DNA of 64,000 bases from Komagataeibacter medellinensis NBRC 3288 (GTDB taxonomy: Bacteria; Pseudomonadota; Alphaproteobacteria; Acetobacterales; Acetobacteraceae). The stretch's first letter is position 1, and each line of letters begins with the position of its first letter. The DNA lies in contig NC_016027.1 in NCBI RefSeq assembly GCF_000182745.2, positions 189,001 to 253,000 on the forward strand, read 5' to 3'. The notes under the pieces are model-generated. The model saw only the letters and a list, made by a program, of their open reading frames with translations, made no database searches and had not been told where the DNA came from. Shown piece after piece: positions 36,102-45,413 of the stretch. The position numbers and the translations under genes were made by a program.

Positions 36102-37390
36102 GGAGGGATCGAAGAACCGTTGATTGGCGCGCGTGGTTCCTGATTTCAGGCTTTTGTCGTGCTGATTGACGGTTCTTGGGGTGACTTTTGATCTGCGTCT
36201 TGAGCAGATCGGACGCTGTCGCCAATGGGATAGCTACGCGGCCGCGTTCAACCTCTCGAGGAAGAGGAAGCGGCGCATGTTGTAGACGATATTGGCCAAG
36301 CCAATCCTCATGGTGGCCCGGGTAATGCCCACGGTCCGGACGAACAATCCCGTCTGCGATTTCTGATCGGCAAAGACATGCTCGACGCGGGATCGGATGA
36401 CGGACTTCCCTGCGTTAGAGCGCTGGATATGGCGAGGCATGGGCTTGAGATGCGGCTTTTTCCTGTGAACCTTCGAGACGAAACCCTCTTTGTCCATGAA
36501 GTCCTCATTGGCTTTCGAGCGATACGCGGTGTCGGCCCAAACGCTTGAGGCCGTATTGGTTTTATCGAGCAAGCCCTCGCGCAGCCTGGCACCATCACTG
36601 GCGGCGGCATCCGTCGCTTTCCATTTCCGGATCAGTCGAAACTTTCGATCGATGGAAATATGCGATTTGTAGCCAAAGAACGGGATGGCGAGGTCCGTGG
36701 ACGGGAGCGTCCCGTCCTCCTGCCGCTTTGCCTTCGTGAACTTCAGTGTCCATCGCGCATGGCGATCCTTGTGGGACAACTTGGCAGGCTTGTCCTGCCA
36801 GTCCTGCGGAATGCGGCCTTCCCGAAGATCAACTTTCTCCGCGTTGGTATTGCGCTGCTTTGGCGCCGCCACCAGCGTGGCATCCAGGATCTGGCCGGAC
36901 ATCGGCAGATACCCGGCGTTTCGCAGGGTGGCGTCAAAGCGCTCGAACAGCTTCTGGATGGCGCCAGCCTCGGTCAGCCGTTCACGGAACAGCCAGACCG
37001 TTTTGGCGTCAGGCACCCGGTCCGATAACGCCAGGCCGAGGAAGCGCATGAAGGACAGCCGGTCGTTGATCAGATACTCCGTTCGCTCGTCGGAGAGATT
37101 GTTCAGCGTCTGGATCACCAGGATCTTGAACATCAGCACCGGATCAAACGGGGGACGGCCACCTTTACTTCCGTCCGCATAGGCCAGAGCCCTGTCCAGA
37201 TCAGGACGGAACACCTCAAAATCCACAGTCCGAGAAAACGCTTCGAGCTGATCGCCAAGGCCACTCAAACGGGCTAGTCGCTCGTCCACATCAAAGAAGC
37301 CCGGCTGCTTCATGAGCCATTCCCTCAATCATCACAGAAGAGAGGGAATCACACACAGAGGGCCAGAACCAGGGGTTTTTCGAACCCTCC
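36102..37390 (-). mobile_element. IS5-family insertion sequence, copy 1 (complete, 1289 bp)
   Basis: The ends are GGAGGGATCGAAGAACC on the left and, read inward on the other strand, GGAGGGTTCGAAAAACC on the right. Direct repeats ATCT flank it (36098-36101 and 37391-37394). It carries one intact transposase gene. A second copy with the same internal sequence and orientation lies at 52016-55826. Confidence 0.9.
36234..37328 (-). CDS. IS5-family transposase, copy 1
   Basis: This 364-residue DDE transposase has the N-terminal IS5 domain (MKQPGFFDVDERLARLSGLG, GSKGGRPPFDPVLMFKILV), the catalytic Asp blocks SGQILDATLVAAPKQRNTN and SVWADTAYRSKANE, and the C-terminal Glu region IRSRVEHVFADQKSQTGLFV. 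The three catalytic positions look intact, so it is probably functional. Its start-proximal sequence lies about 60 bases inside the right end of the element. Confidence 0.9.
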   Translation of the reverse strand: MREWLMKQPGFFDVDERLARLSGLGDQLEAFSRTVDFEVFRPDLDRALAYADGSKGGRPPFDPVLMFKILVIQTLNNLSDERTEYLINDRLSFMRFLGLALSDRVPDAKTVWLFRERLTEAGAIQKLFERFDATLRNAGYLPMSGQILDATLVAAPKQRNTNAEKVDLREGRIPQDWQDKPAKLSHKDRHARWTLKFTKAKRQEDGTLPSTDLAIPFFGYKSHISIDRKFRLIRKWKATDAAASDGARLREGLLDKTNTASSVWADTAYRSKANEDFMDKEGFVSKVHRKKPHLKPMPRHIQRSNAGKSVIRSRVEHVFADQKSQTGLFVRTVGITRATMRIGLANIVYNMRRFLFLERLNAAA

Positions 37391-37806
37391 ATCTGCAAAC
37401 GTGAGCAGATGCTGGGCAATAGCGCATCGTCAGACCCGATAGGCAGTGCACGACCGGCAGCTGCATTCTCATGTCCTGAAAGATGGCTGGCCAGACGAAA
37501 CACTCGGTCGCTGCCCTTACTGTCTGGCAACCATGCCAGGGCCATGCACCATGGTCCCATCTCGCAGGCCTGCGAAAAAGCAAAGCGGACGATGTCCTCC
37601 ACTGACTGGCCACTATTGGCCTGGGCGGCAACCGCTTCCATCAAGGTCTGCTGACGGTTACGCGCATACAACTGGCTCAACCCGTCCTCCGCGATGCGTT
37701 CAGCTTCCATGCGCACTTCGCGTTCGCGCTCATAACGGCGACGGATGCGGCGGTACAGGGCTTCATAATCCGTTACTTCTGCCTCCGATCCAGAGTTGAT
37801 GGTCAT
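37291..37806 (-). pseudogene. H-NOX-coupled signalling protein, truncated after its GAF-like domain by IS5
   Basis: About 138 residues of the original protein remain: an N-terminal coiled coil (YEALYRRIRRRYEREREVRM) and the start of a GAF-like domain (AVAAQANSGQSVEDIVRFAF). Output domains such as a histidine kinase or GGDEF/EAL, as in known H-NOX partners, are missing. The native sequence stops at 37391, where IS5 copy 1 begins; the frame continues 32 codons into the IS. The ATG at 37806 overlaps the H-NOX stop (ATGA), so the two were coupled. What the lost half was cannot be seen. Confidence 0.8.
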
Positions 37807-38333
37807 AACCACTTCACCCGCAACATGTTTTTTTTGTCAGATCCGGGTGGGAAACGCTCGACTTCAACTTTATCGCCAAACACATCGGCCGCACCGAGCA
37901 CAAAGCCCTGCGCCAGGTCGATCAGGTGGCGTTCGGAACTATAAGTCATGTCTAGCGTGCCATCGTCGTTTTCCTTCATGTGGAAATACGGACACATCGC
38001 GCCGGGATAGAGCTTTCGCACTTCGGGATGGATGATGCTGTTCACGCTCAGGATAAAGCTGCGCGAATTGGGATGCGTATTAAACAGTTCCGGATAGCGT
38101 TTCTTGAGGATGGGCATGGCATCTCGCCCGAAGCTGTGCAGTAATTCGGCTGGCGTAATACCCAAGTGCTTTGAAGCTGTTACTATCAGCGCCTGCATTT
38201 CCGCATCGGGGTAGCTGCCCAGTGAAGTATAGACGCCGCTGACATTGGCGGCCTCCAGCAGGGTATCCCATGCTTCCACGCCGTGGTTATTTTCCACGAC
38301 TTCTTCCAGAATATTAAAAACAATACCCTTCAT
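37803..38333 (-). CDS. H-NOX haem nitric oxide sensor protein
   Basis: This 176-residue stand-alone H-NOX domain keeps every canonical haem residue at the canonical number: proximal H102 (SIIHPEVRKLYPGA), P115, and the Y131-S133-R135 triad (YSSER). Position 140 is Leu, not the distal Tyr of oxygen-binding H-NOX proteins, so it should be NO-selective. Bacterial H-NOX proteins control a partner kinase or cyclic-di-GMP enzyme encoded next to them. Here the partner gene is truncated by IS5. The ATG start agrees with the family N-terminus (MKGIVFNILEEVV). An AT-rich promoter region lies upstream. Confidence 0.95.
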   Translation of the reverse strand: MKGIVFNILEEVVENNHGVEAWDTLLEAANVSGVYTSLGSYPDAEMQALIVTASKHLGITPAELLHSFGRDAMPILKKRYPELFNTHPNSRSFILSVNSIIHPEVRKLYPGAMCPYFHMKENDDGTLDMTYSSERHLIDLAQGFVLGAADVFGDKVEVERFPPGSDKKNMLRVKWL

Positions 38334-38758
38334 TATTTTGCAACCTCTTGTATTATATTCACTCTAAAGTTTCATCACGATTATATAATAACGATGCGTT
38401 CTGATTTCACCTTATGGCTTATATGCATTTTGTGCATATCTAATCGATTTTTTGAAATCCAGAAAATCATACGCTGAGCATAAGACTTATAATTATACTA
38501 ATAATTCGTGGGTTTCTATAAAATTTTGAACCTTTGCATTACTTATTAGTATAAATAAACCTGTTATTTATTCATATATGCAATATGTGTTATATATTTG
38601 TAATAACATAATTTTAGCATATTCTTCCTCATTTTCAGGAAAATAAATTAAATAGTCCTACGGCGTGTCGTCAGTTAACCGCTGGTCCTGACGGCTGTGG
38701 GTTGTACTTTCTGTCTCTCTGTGCTGATTGTTTCCCCTTCTTTTTGGGAGGCAGACAG
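38334..38758. other. AT-rich region upstream of hnoX, leading into an IS427-like fragment
   Basis: No gene is seen between hnoX and the IS427-like fragment. Most of 38340-38660 is strongly AT-rich, in contrast to the core sequence, and should hold the hnoX promoter. The segment GTCAGTTAAC at 38671-38680 resembles an inverted copy near 22601-22611 next to the other IS427-like element, so it may mark an IS end. Confidence 0.45.
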
Positions 38759-39124
38759 ATGCGGCGCTACGGTTTACGCGATGATCAGTGGGAGCGGATA
38801 AAGGATATTCTTCCCGGTCGTGAAGGTCACGTCGACGGCACGCCTGCGGACAACCGTCTGTTTGTGGAAGCCGTGTTGTATCGTTACCGTGCAGGCATCC
38901 CCTGGCGTGACCTTCCTGCCCGTTTCGGGGACTGGAAAAACATACATCGCCGTCTGCACCGCTGGTGTGAAAGCGGTGGCATCGAAAGGATCTTTTGTCA
39001 TCTGCCCGCAGATCACGACAACGAATACATGATGATTAACAGCATCATTGTCCGGGCGTATGAGCACAGCGTGGGTGTTCTCAAAAAGAGGGGGCTCACG
39101 GATCAGGCCATCGGATGCCTATAA
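38759..39124 (+). pseudogene. IS427-like (IS5 family) transposase, N-terminal fragment
   Basis: A ribosome site GGGAGGCAGACAG precedes the ATG. The 121 residues begin MRRYGLRDDQWERIKDILPG and include RYRAGIPWRDLPARFGDWKN, the typical N-terminal DUF4096-type block of IS5-family OrfA. The protein ends soon after RGLTDQAIGCL, without the DDE C-terminal half, so the element is incomplete. Confidence 0.75.
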
Positions 39125-39429
39125 GGCGGATTGATTACAAAGGATCCATGTCATTTGCGATACTCTGGGCAATCCGGCGAACTCGATATCACACCGGGGT
39201 AGGATGCCGATATCACCCAGACAGAGCTATGCGTGGACGGTCCTGACGATGCAAATGGTATGACTTTGATGTCGGGTGAACCATGTGTCCGGCCTGTTTG
39301 CGTAGCCCAAGGGCTGCTGGCTCTGATGAAGTCTGGGGATTGGATACCTGATCACCTCTGCGTGCTTTTGCAGCACTTGGTCCCGTCGGGTTTGTCCTCT
39401 CCCCGGCCTGACCGGTTTGCCATCATATT
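39125..39429. other. IS-derived non-coding stretch
   Basis: The region runs from the truncated IS427-like fragment to the 3' end of an IS110 remnant. The minus strand at 39227-39436 encodes a Pro/His-rich frame of the kind often found at the 3' side of IS110 elements, with no independent gene. Confidence 0.4.
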
Positions 39430-40105
39430 TCACCATTCCGCACTTTCACCTTCGTCGTTCCTGTCGGTCGATGAGGGCAAATCTCTGTATTCTATCAGGC
39501 ACTCCGGGCGGCTGTATTCATTGTCTGTCGTGAGAACCGCCCAGACAATCCGGGCTGTCTTGTTGGCCAAGGCGACGGATACGACACGCGCTGCTTTCTT
39601 CTCAAGCAGCTTTGTAGCCCATTGCTGACCAGCACTTTCCTTGCGTGCCAGCCGGATCACGGCCATTGCTTCCAGGACGAGATAGCTGTCCCCATCCTTG
39701 CTGATGCCAACTTGTCGTTCCTTGCTGTCACTGCTGTGACTTTTGGGCGTCAGACCGAGCCAGGCAGCACATTGACGTCCTGACCGGAAAGTCGAAGCAT
39801 CTGGGACAGCGGCGACAATCTGCTTCTCAATATCGTCGATCTGCTGCTCAAGAACCCGCATATGCGCAACAATCTCCTGAAACAGTTTCCGCGCGGGTTC
39901 GGTCAGTGCCTTCTGTTCTGCATGTAGCAGTGCAATCATCTGGTTCAGGCCCGCGACGCCAGTCGCCGAGATAATACCGAACTCGGCAGGGTATCTCCGC
40001 TGGGCTGGACCTGCATGGCGTCGCTAACGCACCAGAAAATCTCGTGTTTTGTGCTGAAACAGGGTTGCCTGCTGGTCCGGGGTTGTAGTGCGCGGTAGCG
40101 GACAT
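39430..40105 (-). pseudogene. IS110-family transposase remnant
   Basis: The C-terminal transposase_20 domain is visible: IVAAVPDASTFRSGRQCAAW, LGLTPKSHSSDSKERQVGIS, SYLVLEAMAVIRLARKESAG and ARVVSVALANKTARIVWAVL. The preceding DEDD-domain portion is missing, and the upstream sequence near 40000 has frame breaks, so the gene is dead. It lies 75 bases downstream of the MFS symporter gene. Confidence 0.75.
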
Positions 40106-40179
40106 TGTTTCTCTCCCAACGGAGCTGAAGCTATCTCGTCCAGCCGTGCCTTATGGCGCTCCCGGCCCCGAATGGCACG

Positions 40180-41520
40180 TCAGGAAAGCGAACAGGCAGT
40201 TTTGGGCCGCGGCACCACGCCCCGTGGCCATAATGCCAGAAACACAAGTTGCAGGGCGGCAGCGCCCATCGGCAGCCATACAAAACCGGCCATGACCCAA
40301 TGCTGCAACTCGGCAGGGTATGTACTGACACCCACCGCATAATGGCCATATGAGAGGAAGCCTGCGAGTATAAAACCAGTTATTCCCATAGATATTTTGG
40401 TGATCAACGTATTGATTGAATAAGCTACTCCAGCCGTGTTGGGGGGTGATGCTTGCCTGCCCCGGTCTATGGCATGCGTCAGAAGCACATAATAGAGGGG
40501 TGATGCGATACCCTGAGCCAGGGTCAGCGTGACAAAAGCTCCAAAAAAGAATGGTATCGAACTTCCGGCAAGCACAAGCAGTATGTAGGCTGCCACCTGT
40601 GTAACCAGGCAGGTCAAGGCAGTGCCGACCACCCCCAGCAGGCGTACGCCATGCGGGCATATGACTGCGCCGGTAAAGCCCGCTATGGTGGCGACCGTCA
40701 GCAGAATGCTGCCCAGTTCATCACTGCCACGCAAAATGATATGGGCATAGTACAGTGCAAAGCCATACAGTGCTGCCAGGCCGGAAAACTGCAGGAAGAC
40801 AAGCGCATTGCAGATCCACCAACTCCGGTTCCGCGTCAGGGTGTGCAGCATCGCCATGGGGGAATGGCGCACCGGCGGGGGCGGGTATCGTGTAATGCAG
40901 ACCCGCCCGACATAGCGCCAGAGTAGGGTGGCCGTAAGGGCAAGCATCATTGCGTATAGCGCCATGCCATGCTGGCGCTGCAGCATGCTGGCACCGCCCC
41001 CCAGCCATGTGATGGCGGGAATGGTCAGCAGGGATACGATGAACTGGCCACCCTGGCAGCCCATCATGCGAAAGGCGTTCAGGTCAACCTGGTCGCGTGC
41101 GCTGCGGGTCATCATCGTGCCCAATGCGCCATAAGGTGTATTGATGCAGGAATAGATGGCCCCAAATGCAGTATAGGTCAGCATGGCCCACAGTATTTTC
41201 CCCTGCGAAGAAAAGGGGGCAGGCAGGAAACACAGGCAGCCCAGCAACCCGAACACCACGGCAAGGTTGCGGATCAGGCGGGGCACGATGTGCCCGCCCT
41301 TGCGGTCTATGATATAGCCGATGGCAGGGTCACAGAAAGCATCGAAAATCCGTGCCGCCAGCAAGATCCACCCTACCGCCACCACAGGCAGGCCATATAT
41401 GTCCGTATAATAGAACATGAGGTAGGAGGATGTCATGCCCCACATCAGGTTGGAGGACAGGTCGCCGCATCCATAAGCAATCTTCTCACGCAGGGAAACT
41501 TCGGTGATGATGGATGACAT
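40180..41520 (-). CDS. Sugar:cation symporter of the GPH (MelB-like) MFS family
   Basis: This 446-residue membrane protein has twelve helices and GPH-family features: KIAYGCGDLSSNLMW at the N-terminus, ARIFDAFCDPAIGYIIDRKG (the conserved acidic loop) and AFGAIYSCINTPYGAL. Members import glycosides, pentosides or hexuronides with H+ or Na+. It is the last gene of the LacI-controlled cluster, 27 bases after the GMC gene, and presumably imports or exchanges the pathway substrate. Specificity is not readable. Confidence 0.85.
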   Translation of the reverse strand: MSSIITEVSLREKIAYGCGDLSSNLMWGMTSSYLMFYYTDIYGLPVVAVGWILLAARIFDAFCDPAIGYIIDRKGGHIVPRLIRNLAVVFGLLGCLCFLPAPFSSQGKILWAMLTYTAFGAIYSCINTPYGALGTMMTRSARDQVDLNAFRMMGCQGGQFIVSLLTIPAITWLGGGASMLQRQHGMALYAMMLALTATLLWRYVGRVCITRYPPPPVRHSPMAMLHTLTRNRSWWICNALVFLQFSGLAALYGFALYYAHIILRGSDELGSILLTVATIAGFTGAVICPHGVRLLGVVGTALTCLVTQVAAYILLVLAGSSIPFFFGAFVTLTLAQGIASPLYYVLLTHAIDRGRQASPPNTAGVAYSINTLITKISMGITGFILAGFLSYGHYAVGVSTYPAELQHWVMAGFVWLPMGAAALQLVFLALWPRGVVPRPKTACSLS

Positions 41521-41547
41521 GGGCGCCTCCCGACAGAGAATGAGCGA

Positions 41548-43212
41548 CTACAGGCGGCCTGCCCTGAGCGCGCCGGCAAGATGGTGGCAGGCCCGCATGC
41601 TTACGGCCATGACGGTCAGTGTCGTGCCCAGCGCCCCGCCAGTGGGAAAGCACGAGGCATCCGTGACAAACAGGTTGGGTACATCCCATGACTGACAGAA
41701 GGGATTGAGCACGGATGTTGCCGGGTCATTTCCCATCCGTGCGCCACCGCTTTCATGAATGGCAGCGCCCATGGTCAGGCTTCTGGGGAACATCGTGCGT
41801 ATGAACCAGCGGATGGGGAACGGTTTATCAGGATACAGCCCTGCACCTTTTTCTCTCAGGCCGAGGGGGGAAGCCCAGAAGTCAACCTGTCCGCCGCATG
41901 CTTCGATCATGTCTGCACAGTCACGGATCTGCCTGTGCAGCATGGCGCGTTCGTTGGCGTGTGGAACGCAGCGGATATGGGGCAGGGGCACGCCCCATCG
42001 GTCGCGCCGCTGTGGGTCAAGGGTGATGGCATTGTCATGATAAGGCAGCATTTCCCCAAAACCCATGATCGTGACCGGCATATCCTTACCCGGTTCCGAA
42101 GGATGGCGGCCTATGGAACCCTGGAACGTGTAGCCGCGCATGAAGGCTGGGTCATGCGCTTCGCAGGCATTCTCATAACGGGGAACGTACAGTCCTCCGG
42201 TCGTGCCGAACAAGGTATGAGTGGGCAGGGGCTCATCTTTACCTTCACGGCACGACGTGGGCCAGCGCCCGAACATGAGGCTGGGGCACTGATCCATGAA
42301 ATAATGCCCAAGCAGGCTGGAACTGTTGCCCAGCCCCTTGGGATGCAGGCGACTGCGCGAGTTCAGCAACAGGCGGATGCTCTCTATGGGGGAGGCGCAC
42401 ACGACTACTGCCCTGGCCTGGCTCACGCCGCGCTCCCCCGTCGTGCGGTCGGCATGGGACACACCGGTCACGCGTCCCGATGCAGGGTCCGTCAGGACTT
42501 CGCACACCACGGTATCCGGGCGGACCGTCAGCCTGCCGCCCGCCATTGCCGCCCGCAGCGCGCTGGACAGCGGGCTGCCATTATGTGGATTGATGCGCCA
42601 TGGCACTACATGCCGATCTGGCCACCGTGTCTCGACCGCCGTGCGGAAACTGCGTTCTTCCGGTGTAAGGGGGGTGGACTGCGCCATGATGCCATCGGGC
42701 GCGGTTTCGATCCCGTCACGGGTGCCGTGGATGCCAAGAAAAGTTTCCACCCTGTCATACCACGGTGCCAGATCGGCATAGGAAAAGGGCCAGTCCACGC
42801 CACCGTCGCCCTTGCTGGCACCCCTGAAGTCATGGTCGGACCAGCGGAACAGCACGCGCCCGAATGTATGCAGCCGCCCGCCCGTCTGCCGCCCGCGTAT
42901 CCATAGGAAGGGGGCATCCTTCGGGGTGGTATAGCCATGCTGGCGGTCATTGACGAAAAGATGCTTCAGCGTTTCACGGAAAAACGCTACGCGAGACTGG
43001 ATATGCTGGCCTGACAGGGTAGCCCGGATGCGGGGAAAGAGCTGTATGTTATCGTTTTTCCCCCCGCGTGGGGGCTTGAGATCGCTGTCTGAAAGCGTAC
43101 GTCCCGCCTCGATTACGAGTACGGACAGGCCTTCATCTGTCAGGGTCTTGGCGGCAATCCCTCCTGCGGCGCCTGAGCCGACGACAATGACATCGTATCG
43201 CGTTTCGGTCAT
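41548..43212 (-). CDS. GMC-family FAD oxidoreductase
   Basis: This 554-residue flavoenzyme begins with the dinucleotide motif VIVVGSGAAGGIAAKTL and ends with the GMC_C block HESGGARMG (catalytic His), VPNLFVTDASCFPTG and TLTVMA. It resembles the glucoside 3-dehydrogenase/pyranose-oxidase-like group that oxidises sugar hydroxyls. The usual N-P-T-L-T stretch near the end is G-T-T-L-T here, so the second catalytic Asn may be missing or displaced. There is no Tat signal. The ATG at 43212 is favoured over an in-frame start at 43239. It lies 42 bases after the Gfo/Idh gene. Confidence 0.85.
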   Translation of the reverse strand: MTETRYDVIVVGSGAAGGIAAKTLTDEGLSVLVIEAGRTLSDSDLKPPRGGKNDNIQLFPRIRATLSGQHIQSRVAFFRETLKHLFVNDRQHGYTTPKDAPFLWIRGRQTGGRLHTFGRVLFRWSDHDFRGASKGDGGVDWPFSYADLAPWYDRVETFLGIHGTRDGIETAPDGIMAQSTPLTPEERSFRTAVETRWPDRHVVPWRINPHNGSPLSSALRAAMAGGRLTVRPDTVVCEVLTDPASGRVTGVSHADRTTGERGVSQARAVVVCASPIESIRLLLNSRSRLHPKGLGNSSSLLGHYFMDQCPSLMFGRWPTSCREGKDEPLPTHTLFGTTGGLYVPRYENACEAHDPAFMRGYTFQGSIGRHPSEPGKDMPVTIMGFGEMLPYHDNAITLDPQRRDRWGVPLPHIRCVPHANERAMLHRQIRDCADMIEACGGQVDFWASPLGLREKGAGLYPDKPFPIRWFIRTMFPRSLTMGAAIHESGGARMGNDPATSVLNPFCQSWDVPNLFVTDASCFPTGGALGTTLTVMAVSMRACHHLAGALRAGRL

Positions 43213-43254
43213 ATTCCATTCCTGATGGAGCAAAAGCATGGACGGGTTTGATGG

Positions 43255-44352
43255 TTATGTCCGCAGCATGGTCCATGCACCGTCCCGTGCGCCGGATTGT
43301 AAAGCGGCTTCGACAAATCCCAGCCCGCGCACCCCTGCCGCCAAACGGGGTAGGAGCGGCGCATCAAGCCCCCCGAGCAGGCGCGCCGTATCGCTGTAAA
43401 GGCGGGCAAAGGCTTCCAGATACCCTTCGGGGTGGCCACGTGGCAGGAAGGAAGGGGTCAGGACAGCACTACCACCGCGTGCGGTATGGGTGGTGCGGCC
43501 ATCCATGGTCGAAAGGGCCAGGGTATCGGGCTGCTCCTGCTTCCATTCCAGTCCGGCTTTTTCGCCGTACAGCCGCAATCGCAGGCCGTTGCCGCAGCCG
43601 GTGGCAACCTGGCTTACCCATAGGCTGCCTATCGCCGCGTGCGAGAAGCGAAGCTGGAGCTGGGCATCATCGGGTACGGCGCGACCGGGTACAAGCCGCG
43701 AAACCCGTGCCGACAGGCTCTGGCACTGCAAGCCGGATACGAATTCCGCCAGATGGAAGGCATGCGTACCAATATCACCCAGACAGCCCCCCGCGCCGCC
43801 AGTCTGCGGGTCAAGCCGCCATCCGCCGTTGCTGTCGGCGTTGCCTAGCCAGTCCTGAAGGTATTCGACCTGAATGTTCCTGATTGCCCCCAGCGCGCCT
43901 GCCTGTACCAACCTGCGGGCTTCCCTGACCATGGCATAACCGCTGTAGGTATAGGCCATGACCATATCGTTCGCTTTTGCAGTGAAACGACTGGCAAAAT
44001 GCTGTGCCTGTTCCAGCGTAAGCGCCAGCGGCTTTTCACACAGCACCGGAATACCCGCTGCAAGAAAGGCCGCGGCAACAGGTAGGTGCGTGTCGTTTGG
44101 CGTGACGATAATGGCAAGGGCAATGCCATCTGGCCGGGCGGCCTCGGCCCGTGCCATCTGTGCCCAGTCGGCATAGGTACGCTCGGGTGCCAGCCCCAGT
44201 GCCCGCCCGGCCGCAAGGGCCTGTTGCGGGTGGCGCGACAGACATCCTGCCACCAGTGAGAACTGTCCGCTCAGGGCAAGCGCGCGTCGGTGGACATCAC
44301 CCATGAAAGCACCGGGCGCGCCACCAATCATGCCGACGGGCCATGTCTTCAT
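43255..44352 (-). CDS. Gfo/Idh/MocA-family NAD(P)-dependent dehydrogenase
   Basis: This 365-residue protein has an N-terminal Rossmann fold (VGMIGGAPGAFMGDVHRRAL) and the Gfo/Idh motif GIPVLCEKPLALTLEQA with the catalytic Lys. The C-terminal domain carries GGCLGDIGTHAFHLAEFVSG (the substrate His). These enzymes oxidise or reduce sugars, inositol or 3-keto-glycosides. It overlaps the upstream isomerase by four bases and precedes the GMC gene, fitting a pathway that interconverts ketosugars. Confidence 0.9.
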   Translation of the reverse strand: MKTWPVGMIGGAPGAFMGDVHRRALALSGQFSLVAGCLSRHPQQALAAGRALGLAPERTYADWAQMARAEAARPDGIALAIIVTPNDTHLPVAAAFLAAGIPVLCEKPLALTLEQAQHFASRFTAKANDMVMAYTYSGYAMVREARRLVQAGALGAIRNIQVEYLQDWLGNADSNGGWRLDPQTGGAGGCLGDIGTHAFHLAEFVSGLQCQSLSARVSRLVPGRAVPDDAQLQLRFSHAAIGSLWVSQVATGCGNGLRLRLYGEKAGLEWKQEQPDTLALSTMDGRTTHTARGGSAVLTPSFLPRGHPEGYLEAFARLYSDTARLLGGLDAPLLPRLAAGVRGLGFVEAALQSGARDGAWTMLRT

Positions 44353-45413
44353 GGTATATTGTCCGTTCCTGACAAACCCAGGCAATGCTGCCGTTCCTGC
44401 GTGGAGAGGGGGCTGGCTGCAAAATCATCAAATGACTGCTGTGTCATCTCGATCATGTGGCGCTGTATGAAAGAGGCACCTTCACGTGCACCCTGTGTCG
44501 CGGATTTGAGACAGCATTCCCATTCCAGCACCGCCCAGCCTTCATAGCCATACTGCGTCAGGCGCGAAAAAACGCCGTTGAAGTCAATGTGCCCATCGCC
44601 GGGGGAGCGGAAGCGGCCTGCCCGGTCGCGCCAGTCCGCAAAGCCGCCATAGACGCCCTGCCGGCCGGTAGGGTGGAATTCGGCATCCTTTACATGAAAG
44701 GCGCCAATCCGGTCATGATAAAGGTCGATGAAGGACAGGTAATCCATCTGCTGGAGCAGCATATGACTGGGATCATACAGGATGGCGCAGCGCGGCGGAT
44801 TGCCGAGCAGGCCGGCAAAGCGTTCAAAGCTCGTGCCATCATGCAGGTCCTCGCCGGGATGCAGTTCAAAGCACAGGTCAACCCCGACTGCCTCGAATGC
44901 TGTTACAATCGGTTGCCAGCGGGCTGCCAGTTCCGAAAAGGCAAGGTCGATCAACCCGTTATCGCGTGGTGGCCATGGATACAGATAAGGCCATGCCAGC
45001 GCGCCGGAAAAGGTAGCATGGGCTTTAAGTCCCAGCCGGGCCGAAGCCTGGGCTGCAAGGCCAAGTTGTGTAACGGCCCATTGCGTGCGCGAAGAAGCAC
45101 AGTCCCGTACCGACAGAGGGGCAAAACGGTTGAACAGAAGATCATAAGCCGGATGGACCGCCACGCACTGACCCTGGATATGCGTGGACAGTTCCGAGAT
45201 CACCAGGCCATGTTCTGCCAGTGTGCCCCGCACCGCATCACAGTAATCCTGGCTGGAGGCTGCCTGTGCCAGGTTGAATATATGATCGAGATGTGTCGGG
45301 AGTTGTAGTGCCCTGTAACCCAGGCCGCCTGCCCAACGGGCCAGGCCGGACAGGGTGTTGAAAGGAGCCTGTGCTCCGATGAACTGGGCAACAAAGAGGC
45401 CGGGCCCTTTCAT
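44349..45413 (-). CDS. Sugar phosphate isomerase/epimerase-type TIM-barrel protein (first)
   Basis: This 354-residue AP-endonuclease-2-fold protein has metal-binding residues in the usual places: a Glu/His block (LCFELHPGEDLHDG), YDPSHMLLQQMD and AFHVKDAEFHPTG, then AVLEWEC. Relatives include xylose isomerase-like enzymes and E. coli YcjR, a 3-dehydroglycoside epimerase. It overlaps both neighbours by four bases, so the three genes are translated together. The natural substrate is unknown. Confidence 0.85.
   Translation of the reverse strand: MKGPGLFVAQFIGAQAPFNTLSGLARWAGGLGYRALQLPTHLDHIFNLAQAASSQDYCDAVRGTLAEHGLVISELSTHIQGQCVAVHPAYDLLFNRFAPLSVRDCASSRTQWAVTQLGLAAQASARLGLKAHATFSGALAWPYLYPWPPRDNGLIDLAFSELAARWQPIVTAFEAVGVDLCFELHPGEDLHDGTSFERFAGLLGNPPRCAILYDPSHMLLQQMDYLSFIDLYHDRIGAFHVKDAEFHPTGRQGVYGGFADWRDRAGRFRSPGDGHIDFNGVFSRLTQYGYEGWAVLEWECCLKSATQGAREGASFIQRHMIEMTQQSFDDFAASPLSTQERQHCLGLSGTDNIP

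Noticed and set aside
41755-42906. A 383-codon plus-strand frame opposite the GMC gene
   Set aside because: The minus-strand frame has clear GMC motifs from end to end; the plus frame is rich in Arg, His and Pro and has no recognisable domain.
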